DNA of 64,000 nt from Bdellovibrio sp. qaytius (lineage in GTDB: Bacteria; Bdellovibrionota; Bdellovibrionia; Bdellovibrionales; Bdellovibrionaceae), in assembly GCA_004011035.1 (NCBI GenBank), contig CP025734.1:704001-768000 (forward strand), given 5' to 3'. The position numbers and the translations under genes are program-made. The notes under the pieces are model-generated. The model was not told where the DNA came from, ran no database searches, and saw nothing but the letters and a program-made list of their open reading frames with translations. Below, one piece after another: positions 27,401 through 42,400 of this stretch; positions within the stretch are counted from its first letter, which is position 1, and the number at the start of each line of letters is the position of its first letter.

Positions 27401-30400
27401 TTTCTGATGGTGCATTAACAGCTGCAACCACATTTAATTTCTCGGTGAATCCGGTGAACGACGCGCCGACAATTGGTGCCATAGCCGATCAGACTATTTC
27501 TGAAGATGTACCAACAGCGGTTCTTCCATTCACGATTGGTGATGTAGATTCAACAGTAAGTTGTTCAACTTCAATTACAGTTTCATCTTCTGACACGACA
27601 TTAATTCCTGTATCAGGCGTAGTTGTTGGTGGCGCTTATCCGAATTGTACAGTGCAAGTGACTCCAGCTACAAATTTAAGTGGTGGCCCTGTGCAAATCA
27701 CGCTGACATTAACTGATGCGGGAACTCCGGCTCCTAACTTAGCTGTGTCTGAAGTATTTAATGTGACAGTGAATGGAGTCAATGATGCTCCAACGATTAG
27801 TTCAGTTGCGAATCAAACAATTAATGAAGACACTTCAACGGCAGCTATTCCATTCACAATTGGTGATGTGGATTCAGCGATTGATTGCACGACAAATGTA
27901 ACGGTTTCATCTTCGAACACGGCAGTAATTCCTGTATCGGGAGTTGTTGTTGCAGGTTCATATCCAAATTGTACGGTTCAAGTCACACCATTACCGAACG
28001 CCAATGGTGGGCCTATCCAAATTACATTAACTGTAACTGATGCGGGAACTCCAGCTCCGAATCTTTCGGTTAATTCGACTTTTAATGTAACTGTAACACC
28101 GGTTGATGATGCACCTGTGATTTTAGCGATTGGTGCGCAATCAACGAATGAAGATACACCTCTGCCAATCACGTTTAATATTACTGATATCGATAATACT
28201 TTAAATTGTAATACTTCAATGACGATTTCGTCTTCAAACACAGCTTTAATTCCGGTTTCGGGTGTTGTGTTCTCGGGAACTCCAGCAAACTGTACGGCGA
28301 CGATTACTCCATTGCCAAATCAAAACGGTACTGCTGATTTAACTTTTACTGTTTCAGATGGTTCATTATCAGCAAGTACATTATTCACACAAACTGTAGT
28401 TGCGGTGAACGATGCTCCGGTGATTTCAGCAATTGGTGCACAATCAACGAACGAAGATACGCCAGTTGTTGTCAACTTCACGATCAGTGATGTTGATAAC
28501 ACGTTAGATTGCACAACTTTAGTATCGATGTCTTCGTCGAACACAGCCTTAGTGTCTGCTTCAAGTGTGGTGTTTGCTGGAACAGCTACTAATTGTACGG
28601 CGACTATAACTCCGAATCTTAATCAAAATGGAGCAACAACATTAACATTTACTGTGACGGATGGTTCGTTAAATGCGGCATCAGCATTTACAATGACAGT
28701 TAATCCAGTGAATGATGCTCCGACAATTTCTGTGATTGCTGATCAAACTATCTCTGAAGATGGCACAACGGGCGCATTAGCATTTACGATTGCTGATGTC
28801 GATAATGCCTTAGTTTGTACGTCAGCCATCTCTGTTGGAAGTAATAATGCGGCATTGATTCCAGTATCGGCAGTTGCAATTGCAGGAGCTTCTACAAGTT
28901 GTACTGTAACAGTGACACCATTACCTGGAATGAGTGGTGTTGCGACGTTAACATTAACAGTTTCAGATGGTTTATTAACTAGTAATGAAGTTTTTGATGT
29001 AACGGTAAATGGTGTGAATGATGCGCCAACGATTATTGCTAATACACCACAAAGTACGAACGAAGACACAGCGATTCCGGTTAATTTCACAATCGGTGAT
29101 GTAGACAGTGTTTTAAGTTGTTCGACTTCAGTTTCGGTATCTTCATCAAATACAGCCTTGGTGTCTGCGGCGGGGGTTGTGTTTAGCGGTTCATATCCAA
29201 ATTGTATCGCAACTATTACTCCTGCAGCTGATCAAAATGGAACTGTAAATTTAACTTTCACGGTTTCAGATGGTTCGTTAAGTGCTTCAGATAGTTTTGT
29301 CTTAACAGTGAATGCTATAAATGATGCTCCGGTTATTGCCGCAATTGGTGCGCAATCGGTGAATGAAGATGGTTCAATACCTGTATCATTTAGCATTACA
29401 GATATCGATTCAACTTTAAATTGTTCGACTTCGATGAGTATTTCATCGACGAATCCGTCATTAGTATCTGCTGCGAGTATCGTATTTAGTGGAACACCTT
29501 CAACTTGTACGGCGACAATTACTCCCGCAGCTAATCAAAATGGAACTGCAAATTTAACTTTCACAGTATCAGATGGTTCATTAACTGCTACTGACACATT
29601 TACTTTAACAGTGAATGCAGTGAATGATGCTCCGACAATTTCTGCTATCGGTGCACAAACAGTTAATGAAGATAATAACTTAGTTGTTAATTTCACGGTG
29701 AATGATGTTGATAGCGTATTAGTTTGTTCGACATTAAATTTAACAACAGCAAGCACTGTCAGTGGTATAGTGCCAACTTCTAATATCGTGTTTTCTGGAA
29801 CTTATCCAAATTGTACGGCGACAATTACTCCGGTGGCTAATGCAAATGGAGCTACTAACATTACTTTAACAATTAATGACAATGCGACTCCGAATTTACA
29901 AGCTTCGACAACTTTCACAATGACAGTGAATGCGGTTAACGATGCTCCAGTGATCGCAGCCATCGGTGCACAAAGTGTGAATGAGGATGCCTCGTTACCA
30001 GTTGCTTTCAGTATTACAGATGTGGATTCGACATTAGACTGTACAACGTCGATGAGTATTTCATCGACGAATCCAGCGTTAGTCTCTGCGGCGAGTATCG
30101 TATTTAGTGGAACTGCTCCGAATTGTACAGCGACAATTACGCCAGCCACTAATCAGTTCGGCACAGCAAATTTAACGTTCACAGTTTCAGACACATTATT
30201 AACTGATGCGAAAACATTTACATTAACAGTGAATTCGCAACCTGATGCTCCAGTGATTTTGCCAATCAGCGCGCAAAGCACAAATGAAGATGTGGCCTTG
30301 CCAGTGACTTACACAATTTCAGATATCGATTCAACTTTAGATTGTACAACTTCGATGTCATTGTCTTCGTCAAATACAGCGCTAGTGTCGGCAGCGGGCG

Positions 30401-33400
30401 TGGTATTTAGCGGATCATTACCAAATTGTACGGCGACAATTACTCCGGCTGCAAATTTAAGTGGTGTTGTTGATTTAACATTTATTGTTAGCGATGGAGT
30501 GTTGAGTGCGGCGCAAACTTTCACATTAACTGTGAATGCGGTCAATGATGCTCCTGTGATTACGCCAGTCGTTGCACAATCAACAAATGAAGATGTGGCG
30601 TTGCCAATAGCGTTTTCAATTTCAGATGTAGATAATATTTTAAATTGTGCAACTTCGGTAACAGCTTCAGCTTCAAATACAACGTTAGTTCCAAGTATTG
30701 TCTTGTCGGGTACATGGCCGGCCTGTGTGGTGACGGTAACTCCGGGCGCTAATCAAAATGGCGTAACAACGTTGTCATTAGCGGTGAGCGATGGTTCATT
30801 ATCTGCCGGAACAAGTTTTACATTCACAGTCAATGCGATCAACGATGCACCTGTGATTGCAGCTATCGCTGGCCAATCAACTAATGAAGACACGGCGTCA
30901 CTTCCTATCGCAATCACGATTTCAGATGTGGATTCAACTTTAAACTGTACAACGTCAATGTCGGCGTCTTCGTCGAATACGACGGTTGTGCCAGTATCAA
31001 ATATAGTATTTAGTGGAGTTTTTCCTGCGTGTGTTGCTACGGTGACACCTGGAGCAAATCAAACGGGCACGAGTGATTTAACATTTACGGTTTCTGATGG
31101 TTCATTAACTGCGGCTCAAACATTTACTTTTACTGTAAACCCAGTCAATGATGCTCCAACAATTGGAGCTGTTGCGAATCAAACTATTAATGAAGACACG
31201 TCGACTGCGGCGATTCCGTTTACGATTGGTGATATTGATTCAACTATTTTATGTTCGTCGGCGAATGTGACAGTTTCATCTTCGAACACAGCAATTATTC
31301 CGGTTTCAGGTGTTGTGATCGGTGGATCATATCCAAATTGTACAGTAACTGTAACGCCACTTCCGGATGCTAATGGTGGTCCGACGCAAATTTCATTAAC
31401 AGTGTCTGATGGATCTCTATCTGCGCAGTCAGTATTTAATGTGACAGTGACTCCAGTGAATGATGCTCCGACGATTTCGGTGATCACTGCTCAGACAACA
31501 ACAGAAGATACACCAACAACTCCAATTGCGTTTACAATTTCAGATATTGATTCAGCGGTAACATGTGCTTCTGTTACGTTTGCCTCTTCGAATACGGCCG
31601 TAGTTCCAAATGCAAATTACGTTATTAGTGGAGCTGCTCAGAACTGTACTTTGACGATTACACCTGCTGCAGGTCAAAACGGTGGACCATTCCAAATCAG
31701 CTTAACGATTGCAGACGGTGGAGCTCCTAATTTAACGGCTCAATCTACATTTAGCTTAACTGTTAATGGAACAAATGATGCTCCAACAATTACTCCAATT
31801 GCTGATTTAACAATTAATGAAGATACGCCGACAGCGGCATTGCCCTTTGCGATTGCTGATATCGATAATGTCGTTGATTGTTCGACTTCGATCACGGTTT
31901 CATCATCGAACACAGCGATCATTCCTGTATCTGGTGTTGTGATTGGTGGATCTGGAACAAATTGTACTGTGACGGTGACTCCACAAGTAAATCAAAATGG
32001 TGGACCAGTTCAAATCACAGTAACAGTGACTGACACAGGAGCTCCGGCAGGTTCTGCGCAATCAACATTTAATGTGACAGTGACTCCGGTGAATGATGCT
32101 CCAACTATTGGTTCTATTGCTAACCAAGTTATTAGTGAAGACACATCAACAGCGGCGTTGCCTTTTGCAATCGCTGATGTGGAAACAGCAGTAAGTTGTT
32201 CGACTTCGATGTCGGTTTCATCATCGAACACGGCAGTTATTCCGGTATCTGGAGTCGTTATTGCGGGAACTGCACCGAACTGTTCGGTGCAAGTGATTCC
32301 AAATGCTGGACAAAGCAGTGCTACGCCAATTCAAATTACATTAACAGTCACTGATGCGGGATCGCCGGCTCCGAATTTATCAACACAAAGTATTTTCTTA
32401 GTTACGGTGAATGCAGTTAATGATGCACCGACGATCGGTACTGTTGCTGATCAAACAATTAATGAAGATTCAGCAACAGCGGCGTTACCAATTGCGATCG
32501 GTGATACTGATTCAACAATTACATGTGCTAACTTAACAGCTTCATCATCAAATACAGCCGTGATTCCTGTTTCAGGAGTTGTTATCGCGGGATCATATCC
32601 AAACTGTACGGTTCAAGTGACGCCACTACCGAATGCAAATGGTGGCCCGATTCAAATTACATTAACTTTAACAGATGCAGGAACTCCAGCACCAAATCTT
32701 TCTGTTCAAACGACGTTCAATGTAACTGTAACAGCTGTGAATGATGCTCCGGTTATTTCTGCATTAGGTAATCAAACAATTAACGAAGATACTTCAACGG
32801 CTGTATTGCCATTTACGATTTCTGATGTTGATTCTACAGTCGACTGTGCGACTTCGATTACGATTTCTTCTTCAAATACAGCGATCATTCCTGTATCTGG
32901 TGTTGTGATTGGTGGATCTGGAACAAATTGTACAGTGACGGTGACTCCACAAGTAAATGCGAATGGTGGACCAGTTAGGATTTCATTAACGTTAACTGAT
33001 GCGGGAACTCCTGCGCCGAATTTATCGGTTCAATCAACTTTTGATGTAACTGTAAATGCGGTTAATAACGGGCCAACGATTTCAACGATCTCTGATTTAT
33101 CTACGAATGAAGATACCGCAACAGCGCCATTAGCATTGCAAATTAATGATATCGATTCGACTTTAGTTTGTAGTACTTCTGTGACTGTTTCATCGTCAAA
33201 CACGGCGATTATTCCAGTGTCGGGCGTAGTTGTTTCAGGAACTGCTCCGAACTGTTTCGTTACGGTAACTCCACTAGTAAATAAAAATGGTGGACCAGTT
33301 CAAATTTCATTAACTGTGACTGATGGATCTTTATCGGCGCAATCTGTATTTAATATCACAGTTGATCCGATCAATGATGCTCCGACAATTTCTACAATTG

Positions 33401-36400
33401 CTAATCAAACGGTGAATGAAGATAATTCGACAAGCGCTTTAGCGTTTACGATCAACGATGTTGATTCAACGGTAAGTTGTACGACAGGAATGACAGCTTC
33501 TTCATCTAACACGACGCTTATTCCAGTATCTGGAGTCGTCTTTGCTGGATCAGCTCCAAACTGTACAGTAACAATTACGCCGAATGCAGGACAAAACGGC
33601 GGACCGACGCAAATTACTTTATTCGTAACTGATACAGGTTCACCTATGCCAGCGATGACTGCGATGAGCACGTTTAATGTGACGGTGAATGCAGTGAATG
33701 ATGCACCAACGATTACGCCAATTGCTAACTTAGCAGTGAATGAAGATAACGCGGCCCCGATTACTTTTGATATTGATGATCAAGACAGTGTTTTACTTTG
33801 TACGTCGGCGAATTTATCAGCGACAAGTACAAATACAGGATTAGTTTCAGCAGCAAGCATCGTGTTCGGTGGTACTTATCCAAATTGTACAGCGACGGCT
33901 ACTCCGGCGGCTAATGCAAATGGTACGACTAATATTACTATCACAGTGATGGATAACGGGGCTCCGAATTTACAAGCTTCACAAACTTTCACATTAACAG
34001 TAAATGCAGTGAATGATGCGCCTACGATTGGTACTGTTGCTGATCAAACAATTAATGAAGATACTGCAACAGCAGCGTTACCAATTACGATCGGTGATAC
34101 TGATTCAACAATTACATGTGCTAACTTAACAGCTTCATCAGCTAATACGGCAGTGATTCCTGTTTCAGGTGTTGTCATCGCAGGTTCATATCCGAACTGT
34201 ACAGTTCAAGTGATTCCGTCTGTGAATCAAAGTGGTGGACCTATTCAAATTACTTTAACATTAACTGATGCAGGAACTCCTGCTCCAAATCTTTCAGTTC
34301 AATCAACATTTAATGTAACAGTAAATGCTGTGAACGATGCTCCAACAATTGGTACGATTGCGAATCAAACAATTAACGAAGATGCGGCAACAGCTGCGTT
34401 GCCATTTACAATTGGTGACGCTGATTCAACAATTGATTGTACGACGAATGTAACAGTTTCTTCTTCGAACACGGCGGTGATTCCGGTTTCAGGTGTTGTG
34501 GTTGCGGGATCATATCCGAATTGCACGGTTCAAGTGACACCGTTAGTGAACCAAAGTGGTGGACCTATCCAAATCACATTAACATTAACTGATGCGGGAA
34601 GTCCTGCGCCGAACCTTTCGGTTCAATCTACATTTAACGTGACTGTAAATGCAGTGAATGATGCACCGATGATCGGTACAGTTTTAGATCAAACAATCAA
34701 TGAAGATACATCGACAGCCGCATTACCATTTGCGATCAGTGATATTGATTCGACGATTGCATGTTCTTCGGCAAATATCACAGTTTCATCTTCGAACACG
34801 GCCGTAATTCCTGTTTCAGGAGTTGTCATTGGTGGATCTTACCCAGCTTGTACAGTAACTGTTACTCCGTTAGTGAATAAAAACAGTGCGACACCAATTC
34901 AAATTACTTTAACATTAACTGATGCGGGAACTCCGGCTCCTAATTTATCAATTCAAACTACTTTTAACGTAACGGTAAATGCGGTGAATGATGCGCCGAC
35001 ATTCCCATTAACTGTAGCCAACCAAACTATTGCAGAAGACACTTCGACAAGTGCCTTACCATTTACGATTTCAGACATTGATTCAACAATCGATTGTACG
35101 ACAAATGTAACAGTATCTTCGTCGAATACAGCGATTATTCCGGTATCAGGTGTCGTGGTTGCGGGTTCATTCCCGAATTGTACAGTGCAAGTGATTCCAA
35201 ATGCTGGTCAAAATGGTGGACCAGTTAATATCACATTAACATTAACTGATTCAGGAACTCCAATGCCGGCATTGGCTGCAAGTACGCAATTCACTGTGAC
35301 AGTGACAGCGGTCAATGATGCACCAACAATTACAGCAATTGCCGATCAAACAATTAATGAAGACAATTCAACTGTGCCATTGGCTTTTGATATTGATGAT
35401 ATTGATAACACGTTAAGTTGTGCGACTTCGATGTCGGTTTCATCTTCAAACACAGCGATTATTCCAGTTTCAGGAATCGTGATTACTGGAACTGCGCCGA
35501 ATTGTTCGGTTCAAGTCACACCGTTACCAAACGCGAATGGCGGCCCGGTACAAATCACATTAACTGTGGCTGATACGGGGTCTCCGGTATTAACGGCACA
35601 AGAAATTTTCACAGTGACTGTGAATGCAGTGAATGATGCGCCGACAATTACTTCGATTGCAAATCAAACTATAAATGAAGATGCAGCTACAGCAGCATTA
35701 ACATTTACAATTGCAGATATCGATTCAACGGTAAATTGTGCAACAGCAGTAACGGTATCGTCTTCAAATACGACGATCATTCCGGTTTCAGGAGTCGTAG
35801 TAGCTGGTGGTGCTGGTACAAACTGTACGGTTACAGTGACGCCGAACGCTGGTCAAAATGGTGGTCCGACACAAATTACATTAACTGTGACTGATAGCGG
35901 AACACCAATGCCGGCATTATCTACGCAATCAACATTTAACGTAACTGTAAACGCAGTCAACGATGCTCCAACAATTGGTGCAATTGCAAATCAAACAATT
36001 AATGAAGATACTGCAACTGCAGCCTTACCATTTACAATTAATGATTCAGACTCGACGATTGATTGTACAACGAATGTCACAGTTTCATCTTCAAACACGG
36101 CAGTGATTCCTGTTTCAGGAATTGTTGTTGCGGGATCATATCCAAATTGTACGGTTCAAGTGACTCCGTTACCGAACGCAAACGGTGGCCCAACGCAAAT
36201 TACATTAACTTTAACAGATGCAGGAACTCCGGCTCCGAACTTATCAGTTCAATCAACATTTAATGTAACTGTAACTCCAGTGAATGATGCACCAACAATC
36301 GGAACGATCGCGGATCTTTCAACAAATGAAGACACAGCGACAGCTGCATTGCCATTTACGATTGGTGATGTTGATTCGACAATAGCTTGTGGCTCAGCAA

Positions 36401-39400
36401 ATATCACAGTTTCTTCGTCGAACACAGCGGTGATTCCTGTTTCAGGAATTGTTGTTGCGGGTTCTTATCCGAATTGTACAGTTCAAGTGACTCCGTTAGT
36501 AAATAAAAACAGTGCGACGCCAATCCAAATCTCGTTAACGTTAACGGATGCGGGAACTCCAGCTCCTAACTTGTCAGTTCAAACAACATTTAACGTAACT
36601 GTTAATGCGGTTAATGATGTTCCGGTTATTACTGCGATTGCAAATCAAACAATTAATGAAGACGGTGTAGCAGCTGGTTTAACATTCTCGATCACTGATG
36701 TGGATTCTACATTAGATTGTGCAAGTTCAATGACAGGCTCTTCTTCGAACACGGCTGTTGTGTCAACTACAGGTATCGTATTCGGTGGAACAGCTCCAAA
36801 CTGTACAGTGACAGTGACTCCAAATGCAGGTGCATTTGGTACTGCGAATATTACATTAACATTAACTGATGCAGGAACTCCGGCTCCGAATTTATCAGCA
36901 CAAACTTCATTTGTATTAACAGTTAACCCTGTGAATAATGCTCCAACAATCACTGCAATTGCTGATGCGACAATTAATGAAGATTCATTTGTTGTTGTTA
37001 ACTTTGATATCGCAGATACGGATGATGTTTTACTTTGTACGTCTGCAAATTTAACGATGTCATCGTCTAATACAACTCTTGTTTCACACACAAGTGTCGT
37101 GTTTGGTGGAACATATCCAAATTGTACAGCGACAATCACGCCAACGGCGAATCAAAATGGTTTAGCTAATCTTACAATTACCGTGATCGATCACGGTACT
37201 CCAAGTTTACAAGCTTCAAGAACTTTTGCATTAACTGTAGACCCGGTGAATGATGCGCCAACAATTTCTACAGTCGCAGCTCAAACAATTAATGAAGATA
37301 CAGCAACAGCCGCATTGCCATTTACAATTGGTGATATCGATTCAACGATCGTGTGTTCTTCAGCGAATGTTTCAGTTTCATCTTCGAATACAGCAATTAT
37401 TCCGGTTTCAGGTGTTGTGATCGGTGGCGCATATCCGAACTGTACAGTGACGGTAACTCCACTTCCGAACGCAAATGGTGGCCCGACACAAATTACATTA
37501 ACAGTCACTGACACTGGAACACCAATGCCGGCGTTAACTGCTCAGTCAGTATTTAATGTAACTGTAAGCGCGGTGAATGATACGCCGACGATTTCAGTAA
37601 TTGCCAATCAAACTACAAATGAAGATACGCCAACAGCGGCGATTCCGTTTACAATTGGTGATTTAGATTCAACGATTGATTGTTCGACTTCTGTTGTGCC
37701 ATCTTCTTCGAACACAGCGATTATCCCGGTTTCGGGTGTAGTTGTTACGGGTTCATACCCGAACTGTTTTGTGACTGTAACTCCTTTAGTAGATAAAAAT
37801 GGTGGCCCGGTAAATATCACGTTAACGTTAACGGATGCGGGAACTCCAGCTCCAAATATTTCAGTAAATACTCAATTTACTGTAACAGTAAATGCAGTTA
37901 ACGATGCTCCAACAATTGGAACAATCGCAGATCTATCAACAAATGAAGATACACCGACAGCGGCATTGCCATTTACGATTAGTGATTCTGATTCAACAAT
38001 CGTTTGTTCTTCGGCAAACATTACAGTTTCATCTTCGAACACGGCGATCGTTCCGGTTTCGGGAATCGTTGTCGCAGGAACATATCCAAATTGTACTGTG
38101 ACAGTAACACCACTTGTGAATACAAATGGTGGACCAGTTAATATTACATTAACATTAACTGACTCTGGAACAGGTACTCCTGGATTATTATCAGCGCAAA
38201 CATCATTTCAATTAACAGTTGATCCGGTCAACGATGCGCCAACAATCGGTACAGTGGCAAATCAAACAATTAACGAAGATGCGGCAACAGCTGCATTGCC
38301 ATTTACGATTGGCGATATCGATTCAACGATTGTTTGTTCTTCTGCAAATGTATCAGTGTCTTCTTCGAACACAGCGATCATTCCGGTATCGGGTGTTGTA
38401 ATTGGTGGAGCATATCCAAACTGTACAGTTCAAGTAACGCCACTTCCGAACGCTAATGGTGGCCCGACACAAATCACATTAACAGTGACTGATAGCGGAT
38501 CTCCAATGCCGGCCTTATCAGCTCAATCAACATTTAATGTGACTGTAAATGCAGTGAACGATGCTCCAACAATTGGAACAGTTGCTGATGCGACAATTAA
38601 TGAAGATACTTCGTCTGCAGCATTACCATTTACAATTAATGATTCTGATTCAACGATCGTATGTTCTTCAGCGAATGTGACAGTTTCATCATCAAACACG
38701 GCAATTATTCCGGTATCGGGTGTTGTGATCGGTGGAGCATATCCAAATTGTACAGCAACAGTAACACCACTTCCGAATGCAAATGGTGGCCCGACACAAA
38801 TCACATTAACATTAACAGATTCAGGAACAGGCACTCCTGGTTTGTTAACCGCGCAATCAACATTTAACGTAACAGTAACGGCAGTGAATGATGCTCCGAC
38901 AATTACAACTGTCGCGAATCAAACGATTAATGAAGATAGCTCAACGTCAGCGTTAGCATTTACAATTGCTGATATCGATTCAACATTAAGTTGTACAACA
39001 GGAATTACAGTTTCATCTTCAAACACAGCGATCATTCCGGTTTCGGGTGTAGTCATCACAGGAACAGCTCCGAACTGTTTAGTAACAGTGACTCCGTTAC
39101 CGAACGCTAACGGCGGACCAACACAAATTAGCTTAACAGTAACAGATACAGGAACTGGTTCTGGCGGTTTATTAACTGCGCAGTCGACATTTAACGTAAC
39201 TGTAAATCCAGTGAATGATGTTCCAACTATTACAGCTATAGCAAATCAAAATATTAACGAAGATAGTTCGTCGACGGCGTTAGCGTTTACAATCAGCGAT
39301 CTAGATTCAACAGTTGATTGTGCAACTTCGATGTCAGTTTCATCTTCGAACACAGCAATTATTCCGGTTTCGGGTGTTGTGGTGGCAGGATCAGGTTCAA

Positions 39401-42400
39401 ATTGTACTGTGACGATAACTCCACTTCCGAATGCGAATGGTGGCCCAACGCAAATCACATTAACTGTGACTGACTCTGGCTCGCCGGCGCCAAATCTTTC
39501 AGCTCAATCTACGTTTATGGTCACAGTGGATGCGGTGAACGATGCTCCAACAATTGGAACGATCGCAGATCTTTCAACAAATGAAGATACGCCGACAGCG
39601 GCCTTACCATTTACAATTGGTGATATTGATTCAACGATTGTCTGTTCGTCAGCGAATATTTCGGTTTCATCTTCGAATACAGCAATCATTCCAGTTTCAG
39701 GAATCGTTGTAGCTGGAACATATCCAAATTGTACAGTGACAGTAACACCGTTAGTGGACACAAATGGTGGACCAGTTAATATTACATTAACGTTAACTGA
39801 TTCAGGAACAGGTACTGGCGGATTATTATCAGCACAAACTTCATTCCAATTAACAGTGAATGCGGTGAACGATGCTCCAACAATTGGCTCAGTAGGAAAT
39901 CAAACAATTAATGAAGATACAGCTTCAGCGGCATTGCCGTTTACAATCGGTGATATTGATTCAACGATCGTCTGTTCTTCAGCGAATGTTTCAGTTTCAT
40001 CTTCGAATACAGCAATTATTCCGGTTTCAGGTGTTGTGATCGGTGGAGCATATCCGAACTGTACAGTGACGGTAACTCCACTTCCGAATGCGAATGGTGG
40101 TCCGACACAAATTACATTAACAGTGACTGATAGTGGAACTCCAATGCCAGCATTAACTGCGCAATCGACATTTAATGTGACAGTGAATGCGGTGAACGAT
40201 GCTCCAACAATCGGAACAGTTGCTGATGCGACAATTAATGAAGATACTTCGTCTGCAGCGTTACCGTTTACAATTGGTGACACTGATTCAACGATAGTTT
40301 GTTCTTCGGCGAACATTTCAGTTTCATCTTCCAATACAGCCATCATTCCAGTTTCAGGTGTTGTGATCGGTGGAGCATATCCAAATTGTACAGCGACAGT
40401 AACGCCACTTCCGAATGCGAATGGTGGCCCGACACAAATCACATTAACATTAACAGATTCAGGAACTGGAGCTGGTGGATTGTTATCAGTGCAATCTACA
40501 TTTAATGTAACAGTAACAGCAGTGAATGATGCGCCAATTATTGCAACTGTAGCGAATCAAACAATTAACGAAGATAGTTCAACATCTGCATTAGCATTTA
40601 CGATCACTGACGTCGATTCAACATTAAATTGTACAACAGGCGTTGCCGTTTCATCTTCGAATACAGCAATCATTCCAGTTTCTGGTATCGTTGTTGCCGG
40701 CACAGCGCCAAACTGTACAGTGACAGTAACGCCGTTACCAAACGCAAACGGTGGTCCGACACAAATTACATTAACAGTTACAGATACAGGAACTGGTACC
40801 GGCGGTTTATTAACAGCGCAGTCGACATTTAACGTAACTGTAAATCCAGTGAATGATGCTCCGACGATTACTTCGGTTGCAAATCAAACAATCAATGAAG
40901 ATGCTGCGACATCTGCATTAGCATTTACAATCGCCGATTTAGATTCAACAGTAGATTGTTCGACTTCGATATCGGTTTCATCTTCAAACACAGCGATTAT
41001 TCCAGTTTCGGGTGTTGTTGTAACAGGCGCAGGCACAAGTTGTTTTGTGACAGTAACGCCACTTCCGAATGCGAATGGTGGCCCAGTTAATATCACATTA
41101 ACAGTGACTGACTCTGGTTCGCCAGCTCCAAATCTTTCTACAAGCACTCAATTTGCGGTAACCGTGAATGCAGTGAATGATGCTCCAACAATTTCAGCGC
41201 CAGCAAATCAAACGATCAACGAAGACGGCGTAACGACTGGTTTAACATTTACAATCGGCGATATTGATTCAACAATTCTTTGTTCGTCAGCCAACGTAGT
41301 AGCATCATCGTCGAACACAGCGATCATTCCAGTATCTGGAGTGGTTGTCGCTGGAACATATCCAAATTGTACAGTGACGGTAACGCCACTTCCAAATGCG
41401 AATGGTGGCCCAACACAAATCACATTAACGTTAACAGATTCTGGTACTGGTACAGGCGGATTATTATCAGCGCAATCGACATTCAACGTAACAGTAACAG
41501 CAGTGAATGATGCTCCAACAATTGGAACAGTCGCTGCTCAATTTATTTCAGAGGATACATCAACTGGCCCGGTTGCATTTACAATTGGTGATATCGATTC
41601 AACAATTCTTTGTTCGTCAGCGAATGTTACAGTTTCATCATCGAACACAACAATCATTCCAGTATCTGGAATCGTCGTCGCAGGAACATATCCAAATTGT
41701 ACAGTCGCAGTGACTCCAGCGGCTGATCAAGTTGGTGGCCCAGTTCAAATTTCATTAACATTAACTGATTCAGGAACAGGTACTGGCGGATTATTATCAG
41801 TGCAATCAACTTTTAATGTCACAGTAAGTGGAGTCAACGATGCTCCAACTATTGGAACTGTTGCAGATCAAACTACAAATGAAGATACACCGACTGCGGC
41901 GATCCCATTTACAATTAATGACGTTGATTCAGCATTAACTTGTTCTTCGGCGAATGTTTCAGTGTCATCTTCAAATACGGCGATCATTCCAGTATCTGGA
42001 ATCGTGGTCACTGGTACAGCTCCGAACTGTTTCGTTACAGTAACTCCACTTCCGAATGCGAACGGTGGGCCAACACAAATCACATTAACATTAACTGACT
42101 CAGGAACTGGCACTGGCGGATTATTAACAGCGCAAACGACTTTCAATGTAACAGTGACTGCAGTAAATGATGCTCCGATTATGTCGGTGATTTCGGCTCA
42201 ATCTGAAAATGAAGATAATAATGAAGTCATCAACTTCACAATCACAGATGTTGATTCAACATTAAATTGTACAACTTCATTAACGGCGAGCAGTTCGAAT
42301 ACAGCGTTAATTCCAGTTTCAGGTGTGGTGTTCACAGGTACGGCTCCAAACTGTACGGCGACAATTACTCCAAATGCGGATCAAAACGGAACTGCTGATA

